DNA of 64,000 nucleotides from Sedimentitalea sp042687825 (GCF_042687825.1 NZ_JBHUQE010000006.1:62001-126000), one strand, 5' to 3'; shown: positions 43,622 to 52,777, numbered from the stretch's first letter. The notes: generated by a model not told the origin, from the sequence alone. Translations and numbers: made by a program.

Positions 43622-44209
43622 TCAGTTGCCGACGCGCACCTCTTCCAGCGGATAGGCCAGGCTGTCCTGATCCTGCCACGCACCGTGGCAATCGTGACAA
43701 AAGCTCTGCGACAGGCGCATCATCCTGCCGTCGGGTTGCACCGCCTCGTAAAACCAGTCATCGCTGTCCGGTGCGCCGCCCTGGTCCAGCTTGGTCATCA
43801 GGAACAGGGGGCCGACCCGGGCGGTCCCGTCGGCGCTCAGCGCGATGCTTTCCTTGGCCAGTACCGAGCCGGCGGGCATGCGCACACCCTCGGGGGCAAA
43901 GGCCAGATAGGACTCGGCCGCCTCGGCATTGGCAAAAGTCTGTAACAGACGGTCGCCATGCGGGCCGGCGACGGCGGGCCGGGTCGAGGCCACGGTCCAG
44001 CCGCGATAGGCGGTGGCTGCCGGATGGCCGCTTTTGGCGTAGGCCGTCTGCATGTCCTGCGCGATACAATCATACAGCGTTTCGATCTCGGCGGCGCTCA
44101 GTTCCCAGGTGTCGCCCTGCGGCGCGGCGCAGGTGTCGGCCAGGGCCGCGCCGGTCAGGCCGATCAGGGCGGCCAGGCTGCTCTGGCACAGGTTTGCGGG
44201 TCGTGTCAT
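43622..44209 (-). CDS. Cytochrome P460-family periplasmic heme protein
   Basis: The protein has 195 residues, with a signal peptide (LCQSSLAALIGLTGAALA, cut near residue 25). One c-type heme site CHDCH lies near residue 171 (SQSFCHDCHGAW). Preceding segments (TAYRGWTVASTRPAV, VGPLFLMTKLDQG, DDWFYEAVQPDGR) fit the cytochrome P460 family. Family members oxidise hydroxylamine or detoxify NO; others have no known function. The Lys that would cross-link heme in true P460 cannot be assigned by eye. It stands alone between pcs and xerC. Confidence 0.8.
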   Translation of the reverse strand: MTRPANLCQSSLAALIGLTGAALADTCAAPQGDTWELSAAEIETLYDCIAQDMQTAYAKSGHPAATAYRGWTVASTRPAVAGPHGDRLLQTFANAEAAESYLAFAPEGVRMPAGSVLAKESIALSADGTARVGPLFLMTKLDQGGAPDSDDWFYEAVQPDGRMMRLSQSFCHDCHGAWQDQDSLAYPLEEVRVGN

Positions 44210-44351
44210 GGTGGTCTCCTCTCGGTAATACGGGATGCCGGGGTCGTGTCGCGAGGTTCCCGTATCGTGCCACGCCCGACCCGCCCGGCGTAGGCACGCT
44301 TGTGCACAAGCCTGTGACGAAACGAGAGTCCGGGCTGCGCGGGCGGGCGGA

Positions 44352-45272
44352 TCAGGCTCTTGGGTGGGCGCGGTCATAGACCTCGAGCAGGCGCGCCGTG
44401 TCCACCGCCGTATAGGTCTGTGTCGTGGACAGAGAGGCATGACCCAGCAATTCCTGGATGCAGCGCAGATCGCCCCCGGCCTCCAGCAGATGGGTGGCAA
44501 AGCTGTGGCGCATCGCATGCGGTGTCGCGGTGGCGGGCAGGCCCAGTTGCATCCGGGCCTTGGCCATTGCCTCCTGGATCGCCCTTGGGTTCAACGCACC
44601 GCCGCGGACGCCTCGAAACAGCGGCGTCTCTGCCGTCATCGGGTGCGGGCACAGGCGCAGATAGGCGCTGACCGCGTCGCGGGCGGCATCCAGCACCGGC
44701 ACCACGCGTTCCTTGCCGCCCTTACCGACGATCCGCAGCGTCGGGGGCAGCGGCGCGTCGGCTCCGGTCAGGCCCAGGGCTTCGGAGATCCGCAGCCCGC
44801 AGCCGTAGAGCAGCGTCACCACGGCAACGTCGCGCGCCGCGACCCAGCTGTCTCTGGATTGCAGTTCCACCGTGTCGATCATCGCACGGGCGGCCTGTTC
44901 ATCCAGCGGGCGGGGCAGTTTCTTGCGGAAACGTGGTGCGCGGGTGGCCAGAACGGCGGTGGGTTCAAACCCCTCGCGCTCTGCCAGCCAGCGGTAAAAG
45001 GATTTCACGGCCGACAGCTTGCGCGCCAGCGAGCGCGGTCCGACCCCGGCGCTGCGGGTGCGGGCCATCCAGGCGCGCATGTCCGAAACGCTGATGCGCT
45101 GCAGTGCTGCCAGTCCTTGCGCGCCGCCGTGATGCAGACACATGAAACCGAGGAAATCGGTCACATCGCCGCGATAGGCGGCGATGGTGTTTGCCGAGGC
45201 GCCGGCCAGCGCCTTTTGCCCGTCCAGCCAGGTCTGCAATGCATCCCGGCAGGCCGGCGAAATCGGGGTCAC
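44352..45272 (-). CDS. xerC: Tyrosine recombinase XerC
   Basis: The protein has 306 residues from GTG 45272, overlapping the DUF484 stop (GTGA). Catalytic residues are visible: Arg in GCGLRISEALGL, Lys in GKGGKERVVP, His-x-x-Arg in PHAMRHSFATHLL, His in LLGHASLSTTQTYT, with Tyr as nucleophile. It resolves chromosome dimers at dif with XerD. The DUF484-xerC pairing is a conserved order. Confidence 0.94.
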   Translation of the reverse strand: MTPISPACRDALQTWLDGQKALAGASANTIAAYRGDVTDFLGFMCLHHGGAQGLAALQRISVSDMRAWMARTRSAGVGPRSLARKLSAVKSFYRWLAEREGFEPTAVLATRAPRFRKKLPRPLDEQAARAMIDTVELQSRDSWVAARDVAVVTLLYGCGLRISEALGLTGADAPLPPTLRIVGKGGKERVVPVLDAARDAVSAYLRLCPHPMTAETPLFRGVRGGALNPRAIQEAMAKARMQLGLPATATPHAMRHSFATHLLEAGGDLRCIQELLGHASLSTTQTYTAVDTARLLEVYDRAHPRA

Positions 45273-45976
45273 GACAGCCAGTGGCGCATCGACCGTTCGA
45301 ACACACCGGCGAAGAACGCCAGCAGGTCGGTGCCTTGTTGCGGGCTGAACTGATGCGAGTCCTTGGCACCCATCACCAGCATGCCGGGCAGGCGACCGGC
45401 CCCCAGATCCAGCTTGAGACAGGCCTCGGACTGGATCTGATCGGCGATCTCGCCATAGATGCGGTCGCTGGCCAGCTGGATCTGGCGCAGGCTGACCTGG
45501 CGGGGCGATCCGCCGCGCATCTGGGTGATATAGCTGTCCACGAATCCCGGCTCGACCACGGTCAGCACGCTGCCCATGCGCTGCACCGACGGATCGCTCT
45601 CGGCCTGGGCGGATTCAAGCACCAGAGTAATGGCGTCCACGCGCAGGATTTCGGCCACCTCGCCCCTCAGATCGCGCAGGAACGGTTCGAACTCCAGCGG
45701 ATCCAGCAGCCGCAACACGGCGCGGTGCACCTGGTTGGTGCCGGCCAGGTTCTCATAGGCGGCGGCGATGACGCTGCGGTGGGTATCTTCCAGCCGGTCC
45801 AGCCGGTTTTCCAGCCGGTCCATTGCGATGCCGCGCAGATCGACGATGTTTTCCCCCATCAGGCGTTCGTTGGCGGACACGAGGGCGCGCATCACGTCCT
45901 GATCCTCGAGAATGGCATCGGGTTTGGCAATGATCGCCGAGCGCAGGGCGTCTTCCAGTTTCGGGCTGCTGCTCAT
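45269..45976 (-). CDS. DUF484 family protein
   Basis: The protein has 235 residues. A helical N-terminal part (IIAKPDAILEDQDVMRALVSANERL) precedes a GAF-like domain (about 85-225). DUF484 proteins are regularly found upstream of xerC. The function is unknown. The 156 bases between its start and the transaldolase stop contain the transaldolase terminator hairpin and no other gene. Confidence 0.88.
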   Translation of the reverse strand: MSSSPKLEDALRSAIIAKPDAILEDQDVMRALVSANERLMGENIVDLRGIAMDRLENRLDRLEDTHRSVIAAAYENLAGTNQVHRAVLRLLDPLEFEPFLRDLRGEVAEILRVDAITLVLESAQAESDPSVQRMGSVLTVVEPGFVDSYITQMRGGSPRQVSLRQIQLASDRIYGEIADQIQSEACLKLDLGAGRLPGMLVMGAKDSHQFSPQQGTDLLAFFAGVFERSMRHWLS

Positions 45977-46079
45977 TCGGGCCTCGTTTTTTGTGTTTTA
46001 GGGCTTATAGCACGTCTGGCGCCATCGTGGCGTGCAAAACCGCGACAGCGCCGCGAATGATGTCCAAATGACAACAGGC

Positions 46080-46118
46080 GGCATCCGCGACGGGGCGATA
46101 GCGCCCATCGCGGATGCC
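46080..46118 (-). terminator. Long hairpin downstream of the transaldolase gene
   Basis: An 11-bp perfect stem (GGCATCCGCGA at 46080-46090 with TCGCGGATGCC at 46108-46118) encloses a second GC stem (GGGCG/CGCCC). It lies 15 bases beyond the transaldolase stop. There is only a weak T-rich tail on the minus strand, so terminator function is probable but may need Rho. Confidence 0.6.
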
Positions 46119-46132
46119 GATCCGCGTGGCAT

Positions 46133-46786
46133 TTACAGGATTTTCTGTCCGGTCTTGGCCCAGTCCGCCATAAAGGCGTCCAGCCCCTTGTCGGTCAGCG
46201 GGTGGCTGGCCAGCGCCTTGATCACGCCCGGCGGCGCGGTGATCACGTCGGCGCCGATGCGCGCGCTTTCGGTGACATGGTTCACCGTGCGGATCGAAGC
46301 GGCCAGGATCTGGGTGTCAAAGCCGTAATTGTCATAGATGGTGCGGATGTCGGCGATCAGGTCCATGCCATCCAGGTTGATATCGTCCAGCCGCCCGATA
46401 AAGGGGCTGATGAATGTCGCGCCCGCCTTGGCCGCCAGCAGTGCCTGATTGGCCGAGAAACACAGGGTGACATTGACCATGTGGCCCTCGTCGGTCAGCA
46501 CCTTACAGGTTTTCAGCCCGTCCCAGGTCAACGGCACCTTGACGGCGATATTCTCGGCGATCCCGGCCAGCTTGCGGCCTTCGGCGATCATCTCATCGGC
46601 TTTCAGGGCGACCACTTCGGCGCTGACCGGGCCATCGACCAGGTCGCAGATTTCCTTGGTGACCTCGAGGATATCGCGGCCCGATTTCAGGATCAGCGAC
46701 GGGTTCGTGGTGACGCCGTCCACCATGCCCAGATCGTTCAGTTCGGCGATGGCGTCGATTTCGGCGGTGTCGACAAAGAATTTCAT
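46133..46786 (-). CDS. Transaldolase / fructose-6-phosphate aldolase family (short form)
   Basis: The protein has 217 residues from ATG 46786, beginning MKFFVDTAEI. The short TIM barrel has the Schiff-base Lys in IAVKVPLTWDG near residue 85, ATFISPFIGRLDDI, and NYGFDTQILAASIRTVNHV. The short family includes both true transaldolases and FSA aldolases; residue-level tests are needed to separate them. It would work in the pentose phosphate pathway. Divergent from priA across 89 bases. Confidence 0.9.
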   Translation of the reverse strand: MKFFVDTAEIDAIAELNDLGMVDGVTTNPSLILKSGRDILEVTKEICDLVDGPVSAEVVALKADEMIAEGRKLAGIAENIAVKVPLTWDGLKTCKVLTDEGHMVNVTLCFSANQALLAAKAGATFISPFIGRLDDINLDGMDLIADIRTIYDNYGFDTQILAASIRTVNHVTESARIGADVITAPPGVIKALASHPLTDKGLDAFMADWAKTGQKIL

Positions 46787-46875
46787 GGCGCGCGGTCCTT
46801 TGGTGGGTTGGCCTTGGTTCCCGATGGCTTTACCCCAAGAGCCGAGATGCTGAAACCCCCGAGAGGCAAGCCGCG

Positions 46876-49071
46876 GTGAGCCAGCCGGAATTCTTCGATC
46901 AGGGCGCGCTGGTGGCGGTTCTGACCACGCAGCCGCTGGACCGGCTGCTGGATTACAAGGCGCCCGAGGGCGGTTGTTTGACAGGTGCCTTTGTCGAAGT
47001 GCCATTGGGCCCGCGCAAGGTGTTGGGCGTGGTCTGGGGGGCGGGGCAGGGCGATTTCGACCTGTCCCGCATCCGCTCGGTCATCCGGGTGCTGGACGCG
47101 GCGCCGATGCGCGACGAAATGATGACCTTTCTGACCCGCGCCGCCGATTACACGCTGACGCCGATGCCGGCGATGCTGCGGCTGGCGACCCGGGCGCCGG
47201 GGCTGAGCGATCCGCCCTCGATGCGCAAGGTCTATCGGCGGGGGCAGGGCGAACCGGACCGCATGACCGATGCGCGCCGCCGGGTGCTGGCGGTGCTGCA
47301 GGATTATGGCGGCCTGTCCTTTACCCTCAAGGAACTGGCCGAAATGGCCGGGGTCACCGCGTCGGTGGTCAAGGGGCTGGTGAAACAGGGTGCCGTGGCC
47401 GAGCTGGACCGTCCGCGCGATCTGCCCATGCCGCCGCTGGACCCGGACCGTCCCGGCAAGGCGCTGACCGACGATCAGGCGGCGGCGGCGGATCACATGC
47501 GGACGGCGCTGCGCAGCCGGACTTATGGCACCACGCTGCTCAAGGGGGTGACCGGGTCGGGCAAGACCGAAGTCTACCTGGAGGCGGTGGCCGAATGCCT
47601 GGCACAGGGGCGACAGGCGCTGGTCCTTTTGCCCGAGATCGCGCTGACGGCGGAATTCCTGACCCGGGTCGAGGCGCGGTTCGGCGCGCGTCCCGCCGAA
47701 TGGCATTCCGGCGTCACCCTGACCGAACGGCGGCGGGTCTGGAAGATGGTCGGTCAGGGCAACGCGCAGCTGGTGGTGGGCGCAAGATCGGCGCTGTTCC
47801 TGCCGTTTCAGCATCTCGGCCTGATCATCGTCGATGAGGAGCACGACACCAGCTACAAGCAGGAAGACGGGGTGCTGTACAACGCGCGGGACATGGCGGT
47901 GCTAAGGGCGGCAATCTGCGGCGCCCGTGTGGTTCTGGCCAGCGCCACGCCCAGTCTGGAAAGCTGGGCCAACGCGCAGTCCGGAAAATACGGCATGGTC
48001 GAACTGACGGCCCGGTTCGGGGCCGCCGTGATGCCCGAGATGCGTGCCATCGACATGCGGGCCGAAAAGCTGCAGGCCGGCAGCTGGATTTCGCCGAGCC
48101 TGCGCATGGCGGTGCAGGACCGGCTGGCCAAGGGCGAACAGGCGATGCTGTTCATCAACCGACGCGGCTATGCGCCGGTGACCCTGTGCCGGGCCTGCGG
48201 TCAGCAGGTCGGTTGCGATCACTGCGATGCGCGCATGGTCGAGCACCGGTTTCTCAAGCGCCTGATGTGCCATCAATGCGGCGAGACGCGACCGATCCCG
48301 ACCGTCTGTCCGGCCTGTGGCGCCGAGGATCGGCTGGCCCCGGTCGGCCCCGGCGTAGAACGGCTGGGCGAAGAGGCGGTGGCACTGTTTCCCGATGCGC
48401 GGATCGCGACGCTCAGTTCCGATCTGTTTGGCAGCGCCCGGGCGCTGAAGGCCGAGATCGAAAAGATCGCGGCGGGCGAGGCGGATATCATCATCGGCAC
48501 CCAACTGGTTGCCAAGGGGCACAACTTTCCGCTGTTGACGCTGGTTGGGGTGATCGATGCCGATCTGGGGCTGCAGGGCTCGGATCTGCGCGCCGCCGAG
48601 CGCACGTTCCAGCTGATGCGCCAGGTGGCGGGGCGCGCCGGGCGGGCGGAACGGCCCGGCACCGCGCTGTTGCAGACCTTTCAGCCCGAACACCCGGTGA
48701 TCCGGGCGATCCTGTCCGGCGACGAGGACGGATTCTGGCGCGCCGAGGCAGCCGAGCGCGAGGTCGCCGGCGTGCCGCCTTTTGGCCGCATGGCCGGGAT
48801 CATCCTGTCCGGCAGCGACGTGGCGCAGGTGTTCGATCTGGGCAATGCGCTGGCGCGGGCCGATGCGCCGCTGCGCCGGATCGGCGCACAGGTCTTCGGA
48901 CCGGCGCCTGCCCCGATCGCGCGCATCCGCGGCCGCCACCGGGTGCGCCTGCTGGTCAAGGCCGCCAAGGGCGCGCCGCTGCAAGAGGCGCTGGCCGCTT
49001 GGATTGCGCCATTTCGCCCAAAGGGCGATCTGCGGCTGAATGTCGATATCGACCCGCAGAGCTTTTATTGA
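46876..49071 (+). CDS. priA: Primosomal helicase PriA
   Basis: The protein has 731 residues from GTG 46876. The N-terminal DNA-binding part is followed by Walker A GVTGSGKTEVYLEAV, Walker B IIVDEEHDTSYKQ, SATPSLES, and eight zinc-binding Cys from CRACGQQVGCDHCDARM to CPACG (around residues 438-480). Motif V/VI: IIGTQLVAKGHNFP and QVAGRAGR. It restarts stalled replication forks by loading DnaB. It converges with hemN with 15 bases between stops. Confidence 0.96.
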   Translation: MSQPEFFDQGALVAVLTTQPLDRLLDYKAPEGGCLTGAFVEVPLGPRKVLGVVWGAGQGDFDLSRIRSVIRVLDAAPMRDEMMTFLTRAADYTLTPMPAMLRLATRAPGLSDPPSMRKVYRRGQGEPDRMTDARRRVLAVLQDYGGLSFTLKELAEMAGVTASVVKGLVKQGAVAELDRPRDLPMPPLDPDRPGKALTDDQAAAADHMRTALRSRTYGTTLLKGVTGSGKTEVYLEAVAECLAQGRQALVLLPEIALTAEFLTRVEARFGARPAEWHSGVTLTERRRVWKMVGQGNAQLVVGARSALFLPFQHLGLIIVDEEHDTSYKQEDGVLYNARDMAVLRAAICGARVVLASATPSLESWANAQSGKYGMVELTARFGAAVMPEMRAIDMRAEKLQAGSWISPSLRMAVQDRLAKGEQAMLFINRRGYAPVTLCRACGQQVGCDHCDARMVEHRFLKRLMCHQCGETRPIPTVCPACGAEDRLAPVGPGVERLGEEAVALFPDARIATLSSDLFGSARALKAEIEKIAAGEADIIIGTQLVAKGHNFPLLTLVGVIDADLGLQGSDLRAAERTFQLMRQVAGRAGRAERPGTALLQTFQPEHPVIRAILSGDEDGFWRAEAAEREVAGVPPFGRMAGIILSGSDVAQVFDLGNALARADAPLRRIGAQVFGPAPAPIARIRGRHRVRLLVKAAKGAPLQEALAAWIAPFRPKGDLRLNVDIDPQSFY

Positions 49072-49086
49072 CCCCGGCCGGTCGGG

Positions 49087-50442
49087 TCAGATCGCCGAAC
49101 TGTGCCCCGCCTTGCTGAGGTCATAGGCATCAAAGCTGCGCGCGATCATGCGGGTCAGCGCCCGCGCCTCGGGCGGGATTTCGACGCCGTTGCGGGTCAT
49201 CGCCAGAATGCCGGGGAAATCCTGACTGGCCTGCGAGAACATCCGGTCCAGCTCGGTGCGGTCGATGGCAAAGCGCGTGGTGATCTCGTCGCTGTCGATG
49301 CGGAAATCGCACATCAGAGCCTCGATCATGCGCGCCCGCAGCGTATCCTGACCACGGAACCGGTGACCGCGCGTCGTCGAGAACCGGCCCTCGCGGATGC
49401 GGCTGGTATGGGCCGAGGTGGCCGGCGCATTCTGAGCAAACCCCTGCGGAAAGCGCGAGATCGCCGACGCACCGACACCGATCAGCACCTCGGAGGTATC
49501 GTCGGTATAGCCCTGAAAATTGCGCCGCAGCCGGCCCAGGCGCTGGGCCCGGGTCAGCCCGTCGCCCTTTGTGGCGAAATGATCGATGCCGATCTCGGCG
49601 TAGTTGTCCCACAGGAACAGCTTGCGCGCGGTCTCGAACAATTCCAGCCGTTCCTGCGGTGTCGGCAGGGCGTCAGACGGGATCAGTTGTTGCCGCTTGG
49701 CCATCCACGGCACATGCGCATAGCCATACAGCGCCACCCGGTCGGGATTGAGCGAAAGCAGCTTTTGTACGCTTTCTGTCATCCGCGCCTGGCTCTGATG
49801 CGGCAGGCCGAACAGGATATCGGCATTCAGGCTGGGCACGCCGCGGTCGCGAATCATTTCGACCGCATTGCGGGTGATGTCATAGCTTTGCAGCCTGCCA
49901 ATGGTCTGCTGAATTTCCTCGTCGAAATCCTGCACCCCGATCGAGGCCCGGTTCAGCCCCGCCGCCGCCAGCGCGTCCATGCGCGGGGCGTCGATTTCAT
50001 TGGGGTCGATCTCGACCGAGAATTCGGCATTCGGGGCCAGCGGCGCCACCGCTGCGATGGCCGCCGCGAGGTCGCTCATCATGTCCGGGCTGAGCAGCGT
50101 CGGTGTGCCGCCGCCCCAGTGCAGGCGCGACAGCTGCACGCCCTGGGGCAAACTGCCGGCCAACAGCCGCAATTCGGCCTTGAGGGTCTCGAGATAAGCC
50201 CGCACCGGTGCGTCGCTTTGGGTGCCCTGGGTGCGGCAGGCGCAGAACCAGCACAGACGCCGGCAGAACGGCACGTGCAGATACAGCGAGATGCGGGCAC
50301 CTTCAGGTATTTGCGATATCCAGGTCGCATAAAGTTCGGGCCCCACATCATTGCTGAAATGGGGCGCTGTCGGGTAGCTTGTGTAGCGGGGTACTTTGGC
50401 GTCAAAGAGTCCCAAATCGGCCAATTGTGATTTCGTAACCAT
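49087..50442 (-). CDS. hemN: Oxygen-independent coproporphyrinogen III oxidase
   Basis: The protein has 451 residues. It is a radical-SAM enzyme that decarboxylates coproporphyrinogen III without oxygen. The cluster motif is CRRLCWFCAC, with the SAM/substrate segments HWGGGTPTLL, EIDPNEID and NADILFGLPHQ; a PRYTSYPTAPHF start is typical of HemN. It is divergent from fnrL. The FNR box at 50478-50491 is centred about 42 bases from the first base of the ATG, so the activated transcript would begin at or next to the start codon; no ribosome site is visible. Confidence 0.95.
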   Translation of the reverse strand: MVTKSQLADLGLFDAKVPRYTSYPTAPHFSNDVGPELYATWISQIPEGARISLYLHVPFCRRLCWFCACRTQGTQSDAPVRAYLETLKAELRLLAGSLPQGVQLSRLHWGGGTPTLLSPDMMSDLAAAIAAVAPLAPNAEFSVEIDPNEIDAPRMDALAAAGLNRASIGVQDFDEEIQQTIGRLQSYDITRNAVEMIRDRGVPSLNADILFGLPHQSQARMTESVQKLLSLNPDRVALYGYAHVPWMAKRQQLIPSDALPTPQERLELFETARKLFLWDNYAEIGIDHFATKGDGLTRAQRLGRLRRNFQGYTDDTSEVLIGVGASAISRFPQGFAQNAPATSAHTSRIREGRFSTTRGHRFRGQDTLRARMIEALMCDFRIDSDEITTRFAIDRTELDRMFSQASQDFPGILAMTRNGVEIPPEARALTRMIARSFDAYDLSKAGHSSAI

Positions 50443-50477
50443 CCGTTTAGGGTAGGCGAGATTGAAAACTGCGAGCT

Positions 50478-50491
50478 TTGACCCAGATCAA
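50478..50491. promoter_or_regulatory. FNR/FnrL box between hemN and fnrL
   Basis: The sequence TTGACCCAGATCAA fits the FNR consensus TTGAT-N4-ATCAA with one change. It is in the 58-bp gap, about 42 bases upstream of the hemN ATG (class II activator spacing), and only 10 bases before the fnrL ATG at 50501, where it would act as an autorepressor site. Confidence 0.8.
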
Positions 50492-50500
50492 GTTGTGAAA

Positions 50501-51250
50501 ATGATGAACGCGCCTGGACAGACAATGAGCGTAAACTGCACGGAATGCCCCATCCGGCACCGGGCGGTCTGCGCGCGCTGTGAAAGCGACGAATTGGTGC
50601 GTCTGGAAGAGATCAAGTACTATCGCAGCTTCGAGGCGGGGCAGACCATCATCTGGTCCGGCGACAAGATGGACTTCGTCGGATCCATGGTGTCTGGCAT
50701 CGCGACCCTGACCCAGACCATGGAGGACGGGCGGACCCAGATGGTAGGCTTGCTGTTGCCGTCGGACTTCGTCGGCCGGCCCGGACGCGACGGCGCCGCC
50801 TATGACGTCGTGGCGACCACCGACATCGTCATGTGCTGTTTCCGCAAGAAGCCGTTTGAACAGATGATGCGGGAAACGCCCAGTATCGCCCATCGCCTGC
50901 TGGAGATGACGCTGGACGAACTGGACGCCGCGCGCGAATGGATGCTTGTGCTGGGGCGCAAGACGGCGCGGGAAAAGATCGCCAGCCTGCTCAGCATCGT
51001 CGGGCGGCGGGACGCCTCGCTGCATCCCGATTCCGGCCCGATCGGCCCGATGGTGTTCGACCTGCCTCTGACGCGCGAGGCCATGGCCGACTATCTGGGC
51101 CTGACCCTGGAAACCGTCAGCCGTCAGATGTCGGCACTGAAAAAGGACGGGGTCATCAGCCTGAAGGGCAAGCGCCACGTCACCGTGCCCGACATGGCGC
51201 GATTGATGGAAGAGGCCGGCGACGACGCAGATGGCGGGTTTTTGGGCTGA
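50501..51250 (+). CDS. fnrL: Oxygen-sensing transcriptional regulator FnrL
   Basis: About 249 residues. The N-terminal Cys cluster is VNCTECPIRHRAVCARC (C13, C16, C24, C27), and a further Cys occurs in VMCCFRKKP, giving four ligands for an oxygen-labile 4Fe-4S cluster. The CRP-type fold ends in a helix-turn-helix with ETVSRQM, whose Glu, Ser and Arg read TTGAT half-sites. ATG 50501, 50504 and 50525 are all possible starts, and a TTG further upstream would run across the FNR box. It should activate the three boxed promoters nearby in low oxygen. Confidence 0.93.
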   Translation: MMNAPGQTMSVNCTECPIRHRAVCARCESDELVRLEEIKYYRSFEAGQTIIWSGDKMDFVGSMVSGIATLTQTMEDGRTQMVGLLLPSDFVGRPGRDGAAYDVVATTDIVMCCFRKKPFEQMMRETPSIAHRLLEMTLDELDAAREWMLVLGRKTAREKIASLLSIVGRRDASLHPDSGPIGPMVFDLPLTREAMADYLGLTLETVSRQMSALKKDGVISLKGKRHVTVPDMARLMEEAGDDADGGFLG

Positions 51251-51430
51251 AACCCGCGCCCCACACCAGTATTATTTCGAGCAAGGCAAGTCTTTTCCCG
51301 GCAGGGGCCGGGGCTGAAAGCGTGACCTGTGGGCCATTGGCCGCTTCGGACGGGTGCGGCCGCGGCATGACGGCTTGTCTCGGTTGTGCGGCGATGTCAG
51401 CATGGCAAGACATTACAAACGGAGGTCGGG

Positions 51431-51685
51431 ATGCAATTTGAAAGTTTGATCGCGATGCTACTGGTTGGCGCCATTGCCGGCTGGATCGCCGGCAAGCTCA
51501 TGAAGGGCCGGGGTTTTGGCCTGATCGGCAACATCATCGTCGGAATCGTCGGTGCGTTTCTGGCCGGGCTGATCTTTCCGGCGCTGGGGTTCTCGGTGGG
51601 CGGCGGGCTGATCGCATCAATCTTTCACGCCACTATCGGAGCTGTGATCCTTTTATTCCTGATCCGGCTGGTCAAACGCGTCTGA
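51431..51685 (+). CDS. GlsB/YeaQ/YmgE family membrane protein
   Basis: The protein has 84 residues, with GGAGG 5 bases before the ATG at 51431. Three hydrophobic segments with Gly zippers are visible (IAMLLVGAIAGWIAGKLMKG, GFGLIGNIIVGIVGAFLAGLIF, and a final helix). This is the transglycosylase-associated family of small stress-linked inner-membrane proteins; the function is not established. The 180-base gap after fnrL has no gene; the region may hold its own promoter. Confidence 0.88.
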   Translation: MQFESLIAMLLVGAIAGWIAGKLMKGRGFGLIGNIIVGIVGAFLAGLIFPALGFSVGGGLIASIFHATIGAVILLFLIRLVKRV

Positions 51686-51735
51686 GCCGAGATCGCGGCG
51701 CCTTGGCCGATGGCGCCGATGGATGTGGCTTGCGG

Positions 51736-52575
51736 CTAATGTGCCATAAAGACCGGCACAGCGGATTTCTCCAGCATGTTGCGGGTGGCGCCGCCCAGAA
51801 TCGCTTCGCGAAAGCGGGAATGGCCATAGGCGCCCATCACCATCATGTCCGCCGATGTATCCGTGGCGTGCCGGTTCAGGATATCGGACACCCGGTTCAT
51901 CGTCTTGCCCAGAACGTCGATCTCGCATTTGATCCCGTGCCGTGCCAGCATCTGCGACAACAGCCCGCCGGGATCCGAGCGTTCCGGCCCGTGCGATGGC
52001 GGATCGATCACCACGATGCGCACCAGGTCGGCGTTGCGCATAAACGGCAGGGCGCGGCGGATCGCGTTCAGAGCCTCGACGCTTTCGTTCCAGGCCGCCA
52101 ATATCGTACGCGGCTGACTGAGAGGTTGATAGTCGTCCGGCACCACCAAAACCGGGGCGTGTCCTTCGAACAGGGCCGCTTCGACGATCGGCTCGACTTC
52201 GGCGCCACGGTCCTCGCCATAGGGGCGGGGCATCACGACAAGGTCCGAAAATCGCGCGTGATGCGCGACATGTCGCCCCAGATCCGCAATCTGCGCCACG
52301 CCGTCATCCGCCGACCAGCGCACCCCGGATTTACCCAGAACGGCGTTGGCATGCGCCAGGATTTCGGCCGCCTCGGCATTGGCGCGTGCCAGGGTTTCCT
52401 GCAGCACCATGGCGTTGGCTCCGGCATAATAATAACCGGTTTGGGTGCGATCCACGCCCAAACACAGCGCTTCGGCGTGCCCATCCTGAGCCTCGGCCAG
52501 CGCGATGATCTGGTTCAGTGGAGCGGCTGCGATTCCGGGATCTGTCAGCACGGTCAGCAACGATTTATAAGCCAT
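51736..52575 (-). CDS. Universal stress protein with two UspA domains
   Basis: The protein has 279 residues with an N-terminal (about 1-140) and a C-terminal UspA domain (about 150-279). The ATP-binding signature of the C-terminal domain, MVMGAYGHSRFREAILGGATRNML, is intact. The N-terminal domain shows a weaker version (VVMPRPYGEDRGAEVEPI). It is divergent from ccoN, with an FNR box between, so low-oxygen induction is likely. Universal stress proteins of this type are common next to cbb3 operons in Rhodobacterales. Confidence 0.9.
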   Translation of the reverse strand: MAYKSLLTVLTDPGIAAAPLNQIIALAEAQDGHAEALCLGVDRTQTGYYYAGANAMVLQETLARANAEAAEILAHANAVLGKSGVRWSADDGVAQIADLGRHVAHHARFSDLVVMPRPYGEDRGAEVEPIVEAALFEGHAPVLVVPDDYQPLSQPRTILAAWNESVEALNAIRRALPFMRNADLVRIVVIDPPSHGPERSDPGGLLSQMLARHGIKCEIDVLGKTMNRVSDILNRHATDTSADMMVMGAYGHSRFREAILGGATRNMLEKSAVPVFMAH

Positions 52576-52661
52576 TTGGACCTCGCAGTTGGCAATCCCG
52601 GTCTGGCCAAGCCGACGGGATGTTGTACCATGAGGACTGTCATAGAAACGCTGCTGGCGTC

Positions 52662-52675
52662 TTGATGCAGATCAA
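52662..52675. promoter_or_regulatory. FNR/FnrL box between uspA and ccoN
   Basis: The sequence TTGATGCAGATCAA is a perfect FNR consensus. At class II spacing the ccoN transcript would start near 52710, giving a leader of about 68 bases, and the uspA transcript near 52627, a leader of about 52 bases. One box may therefore serve both genes. Confidence 0.88.
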
Positions 52676-52777
52676 TGCGGAATTTTCACGTAATTCGCAT
52701 TAAGCGGCCAGTCTTACCTAGGGGCGCGGCTGTCGAGTCGCGCCCGTGACGCATACGGACGAAAAAAGGGACGCAAA

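Noticed and set aside
49070..49090. Short GACCC/GGGTC hairpin between priA and hemN as a bidirectional terminator
   Set aside because: The stem is only 5 bp and overlaps both stop codons without a T-run, so it is not supported as a terminator.
49102..50430. A 442-codon plus-strand frame
   Set aside because: It is antisense to hemN, which has all radical-SAM motifs.
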